Shown here: positions 61,243 through 64,000 of the stretch, in pieces
Layout: every line of letters starts with the position of its first letter
How positions within the stretch are numbered: position 1 is the first letter of the stretch
Source of the DNA: Apostichopus japonicus
Taxonomy: Eukaryota; Echinodermata; Holothuroidea; Aspidochirotida; Stichopodidae
Assembly: GCF_037975245.1 (NCBI RefSeq)
Contig: NC_092572.1
Coordinates: forward strand, 26,704,989-26,768,988
Length of the DNA: 64,000 nucleotides
Direction: 5' to 3'
The notes under the pieces: generated by a model
Told to the model about the DNA's origin: nothing
Seen by the model: the letters and a program-made list of their open reading frames with translations, nothing else
The model's database searches: none
Program-made: the position numbers and the translations under genes

Positions 61243-61469
61243 TTATGTTAATGTATATTGTTACTATTTCGTTACTCAATTATCTATGATAACTATTTTT
61301 TGTTTTAAGCATTGCAGTGTGGAGATTCGAGACCAGTGTTTAACATATCGCAATACTATATTAAAATCCCACTAAGAAAATAACTTGGTGCGGACATACT
61401 GTAATTAAAATCTGGTTTGACATAATTTTAACCGTCATACCTGGAGTATCATTTCTGGAAGTGCCATTT

Positions 61470-61559
61470 AAGGAATATTAATCATGAATATTACTCATGA
61501 ATATTAATCATGAATTTTAATTATGAATATTAATTATGAATATTAATCATGAATATTAC
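61470..61559 (-). repeat. Minisatellite (about 13-14 bp) touching a splice donor
   Basis: Six or seven copies of atgaatattaatc-like units. The last unit supplies the first bases of the intron (gtaatattcatg on the minus strand) after exon 61706-61560. Confidence 0.88.
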
Positions 61560-61706
61560 CTCTGATTGAGGTGCCATCCTTCTTAAACGCTACCGTAGAT
61601 CCCTCACTGGTGGAGCAATAAACTGAAACCGTTTCTCCAACTTTCATAAACAATTTGTTGACATCCGGTTTCATCGTGCACTGCGCAGTCGCATACAGAG
61701 GGGCTT
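61560..61706 (-). CDS. Ig-LU GPI protein, exon 1 (first certain): first half of Ig domain 1
   Basis: This is the first secure exon of a minus-strand gene with exons 61706-61560, 61022-60864, 58666-58517, 57877-57740, 56833-56684 and 56076-55793. All junctions are phase 1, and 342 residues are read without a stop. The predicted product is an extracellular, GPI-anchored surface protein: Ig, Ig, then a Ly6/uPAR three-finger domain. This exon, after ttgtactgtcag, reads APLYATAQCTMKPDVNKLFM, then KVGETVSVYCSTSEGSTVAF and KKDGTSIR before gtaata. VGETVSVYC is the Ig B strand. Where the core tryptophan is expected (strand C) the sequence is TVAFKKDG, so the Trp is missing. Function is unknown; adhesion, receptor or immune recognition are possibilities by domain type only. 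Confidence 0.88.
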
Positions 61707-62321
61707 CTGACAGTACAAACAGACGAAAAAGAAAAGAAGAATAGAAAAAATAGTGACTTCATTGATATTTTCTTTATTTTAAGAAAGTAAAGTCTTGAAG
61801 AAGACAAAAAAAAAATGTTATATTGTTATCTAATGCTGTTTTCATTTTTGTTTTCATAAAACCTTCAAAATTAAAATTAATTTATAGGCATTTAAATTAA
61901 GGGATTTTTTTTTTGTCTGAAAAGTTTACCTAAAGTATCAAGAATCTCTCAAATATGACTGCCACTTATGAGAGATACTTTAGATATTCTCCAAGACTTT
62001 TATTGACAAGAATTTAAAAGTTAACGAGCGAGTGACTTTAGCTTCCATTCTCAAAAGTTTCCTAACATATATACTTTTTTAACAAGTCTTCATCACCTGT
62101 AAAACGCAAATTGGAAAATTACAAAAGATAATTTCATTTACTCAAATGTTTGATGCACACCTTTGCCGGCCAAACTATCAGTAAATTACATCGTTATGTG
62201 TGGGACTCAGTTTGAGGATTAAATTATCCATACGTAAAGTATATGTTCTCTCTAACAAAACTCAATAGCCCTTCATTCACATGCCTCCCTAAGATAGCAA
62301 ACTTGTTTCGTCAAATAGAAC

Positions 62322-62436
62322 TCAAGGCATATAGGCTTTCATTATAGGAGACAGATGAAGTACACGTAGATGTAAGAATTACAAACTGTAAGCACACAAG
62401 AATGATTCCGAACTTTCTTTTTTCACCGTTACCCAT
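62322..62436 (-). CDS. Candidate first coding exon (signal peptide) of the Ig-LU gene
   Basis: The minus strand has ggcgccATGGG, an excellent Kozak context, at 62436. It opens MGNGEKRKFGIILVCLQFVI, then LTSTCTSSVSYNESLYAL: a short basic start, a hydrophobic core and small residues, i.e. a good signal peptide. A TATAATAA on the minus strand about 100 bases upstream (near 62532-62540) could be its core promoter. Weakness: no strong donor. The only phase-1 gt that avoids a stop is gttcta at 62321, which is poor, so another small exon or a different start may exist. Confidence 0.4.
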
Positions 62437-62531
62437 GGCGCCCTCCCTCCCTCCCTCCACTACCCCCCCCCCCCCCTCCTCTGGTGTCAATAAATTATCC
62501 CCCAGTTTTTCCTCTCTTTGCAAAACGGTTA

Positions 62532-62540
62532 TTATAGACT
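62532..62540 (-). promoter_or_regulatory. TATA-like box upstream of the signal-peptide exon
   Basis: TATAATAA on the minus strand, 96 bases upstream of the candidate ATG. Chance occurrence is likely in AT-rich DNA; the support is its position only. Confidence 0.25.
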
Positions 62541-64000
62541 GTTTGCAAACGTTCCCTTTTTATTTCCTCGTTTCGTAATGTACTATAGCTGTTAGTTAGA
62601 AAACCTTTCACACAATATAGTACATCCTATCATGTTATGTGTGTAGTACAAAATGAATCTACCAACAATTTCTGCAAAAGAAAATCTTTCTTGTCGTCGG
62701 CAATGACTCCCCCTACCCCTACCTTCCTCCACCCCTACCTTGCCCAGCCACTACCCTCCCCCGACCCCCTTCCTCTACTTTTCGAGAATGAGATCGTTAA
62801 CCTCTTTATAAATACACGTTCATGTATCATTTCTTATATGTGCTTGTGAGAATATCAGTTTCACCTTACCCGGAACTACGTCACGTACATGCGCAGTTGT
62901 GATTATGCAAATATCCTCATGCACACGTCCCCTCTTAACCACTTACACAGCGTGACAGTTACAATACCGCCACTCCCATCTCATTATGTTAGCAATTGAA
63001 TCGACGCCCATGTTCGTTAGGACTGCTAACATTTTCACATTGACAATGTTACGCCCATGCAACATTAAAAAAAACACCGTACAAATAATATACTCACTGT
63101 AACGTAACATGACCATAAATAAATGTCACAATGTATTGGCTTTGTTACAATAATCTAACATACAGTATCTAGTGAGTATATATAGGCTATATCCATTCAC
63201 TGTCTTTAAAGGTCAACAGTGAAGCTCCCTTCCCCTCCCAATCCCCACCCGATCCACCCCACCCCACCCACCCAAACTATGGAAAGTCAAATAACAGTCA
63301 ACCCTGATCCAAAATAAACAAGAATTTTTCTCTTACCTACCTAGCATTTTTGCTCTTCTAGCTCACAGGAATACTGAATTGTCTAACTGATAAAAACCCC
63401 AAAACCCTCCTCCTTACCTTAGAATAACTTGAAAGGTTACAGTTCCTCCCAGAGATTACTCTTTTGAACCTTTTTCGCAATTTCTAGGGTGCTTAAAGTA
63501 GGAGTCCCATAACCTAAATGTTATCATGCTTATCATGTATAACCTTAGTCTGGATATGCTATGATCCGAGACAAGAAATAATGAGGATATGCGGACTGAA
63601 GCTAGTCTGGTTTCGCAAGATATTTGTCCTTTAACATATCGCTATAAATCTCTGAAATACTCCTTTAATTTAAGGCTTAATTATATGATGACTTCAGTTC
63701 CTCTGTGCAGAGGTAATCTATTGTTGATGTTTTCCCATCGTTTTGACAATTTTTTTCATAACTCAACTCCCCCCCCCCCCCCGCCGTTCCTTTAAAAATA
63801 TTGTCTTCAAATTAATATGGACAACAGAGCATCCTTGGATGCATTTCAAATACCAATCGTCATTCATCTTGTAGACCGCTAAAAATCACTGCTATACCCT
63901 GCAAGCCAGGTTGCATTTTCTGTACAATTTCTAATATTTCAGGAATGTCTTTTTCAAACGTCGGAGGGTTATCGCTAAAAGTGACTGGACTATATTGTCT
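62541..64000. other. Upstream region of the Ig-LU gene, no further exon
   Basis: Contains a purine/pyrimidine tract (62441-62480 is just left of it), an octamer atgcaaat at 62905-62912 and a strong donor-like ccgg|gtaagg on the minus strand at about 62873. The latter could end a non-coding first exon. No additional coding exon could be joined. Confidence 0.4.

Overview
This is an AT-rich animal nuclear genome segment. Introns are long and interrupt short coding exons, and intronic and intergenic DNA is full of satellites, minisatellites, (TA)n tracts, homopolymers and cut-and-paste transposons. The RNA polymerase II subunit at the left end reads like that of a marine invertebrate, plausibly a deuterostome such as an echinoderm, but species cannot be fixed from the sequence alone. 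Most long open frames here are tandem repeats that happen to lack stops; the real genes are strings of small exons.

Left part (1-17.8 kb, + strand): the last two coding exons of POLR2H (RPB8), separated by a 15.9 kb intron that carries tandem repeats and two copies of an interspersed element with a hammerhead-like hairpin. Middle-left (18-37.5 kb): mostly repeats, with a 172-bp array, three non-autonomous hAT elements with exact 8-bp target duplications, a perfect 40-bp palindrome, a 20-22 bp minisatellite and a 96-bp satellite split by one of the hAT elements. I found no confident gene here, only one weak exon candidate and promoter-like patches.

Middle-right (37.5-51.1 kb, - strand): a five-exon gene for a 149-residue charged, probably coiled-coil protein that I do not recognise. 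All four splice phases agree. Its 7.8 kb first intron contains a whole autonomous-type hAT transposon (44679-49413) with inverted ends, repeated subterminal motifs and a six-exon, 709-codon zinc-finger transposase broken by one in-frame TAG. Its other introns hold large tandem arrays. At 52.9-53.9 kb lies the 3' half of a non-LTR retrotransposon.

Right part (55.8-62.4 kb, - strand): six phase-consistent exons encode two immunoglobulin domains, one ten-cysteine Ly6/uPAR (three-finger) domain and a C-terminal hydrophobic tail typical of a GPI signal. A signal-peptide-like exon lies upstream, but its splice is unresolved. This Ig-Ig-LU-GPI architecture is the most interesting item in the window: a putative cell-surface recognition or adhesion protein of a combination I do not know from described families.
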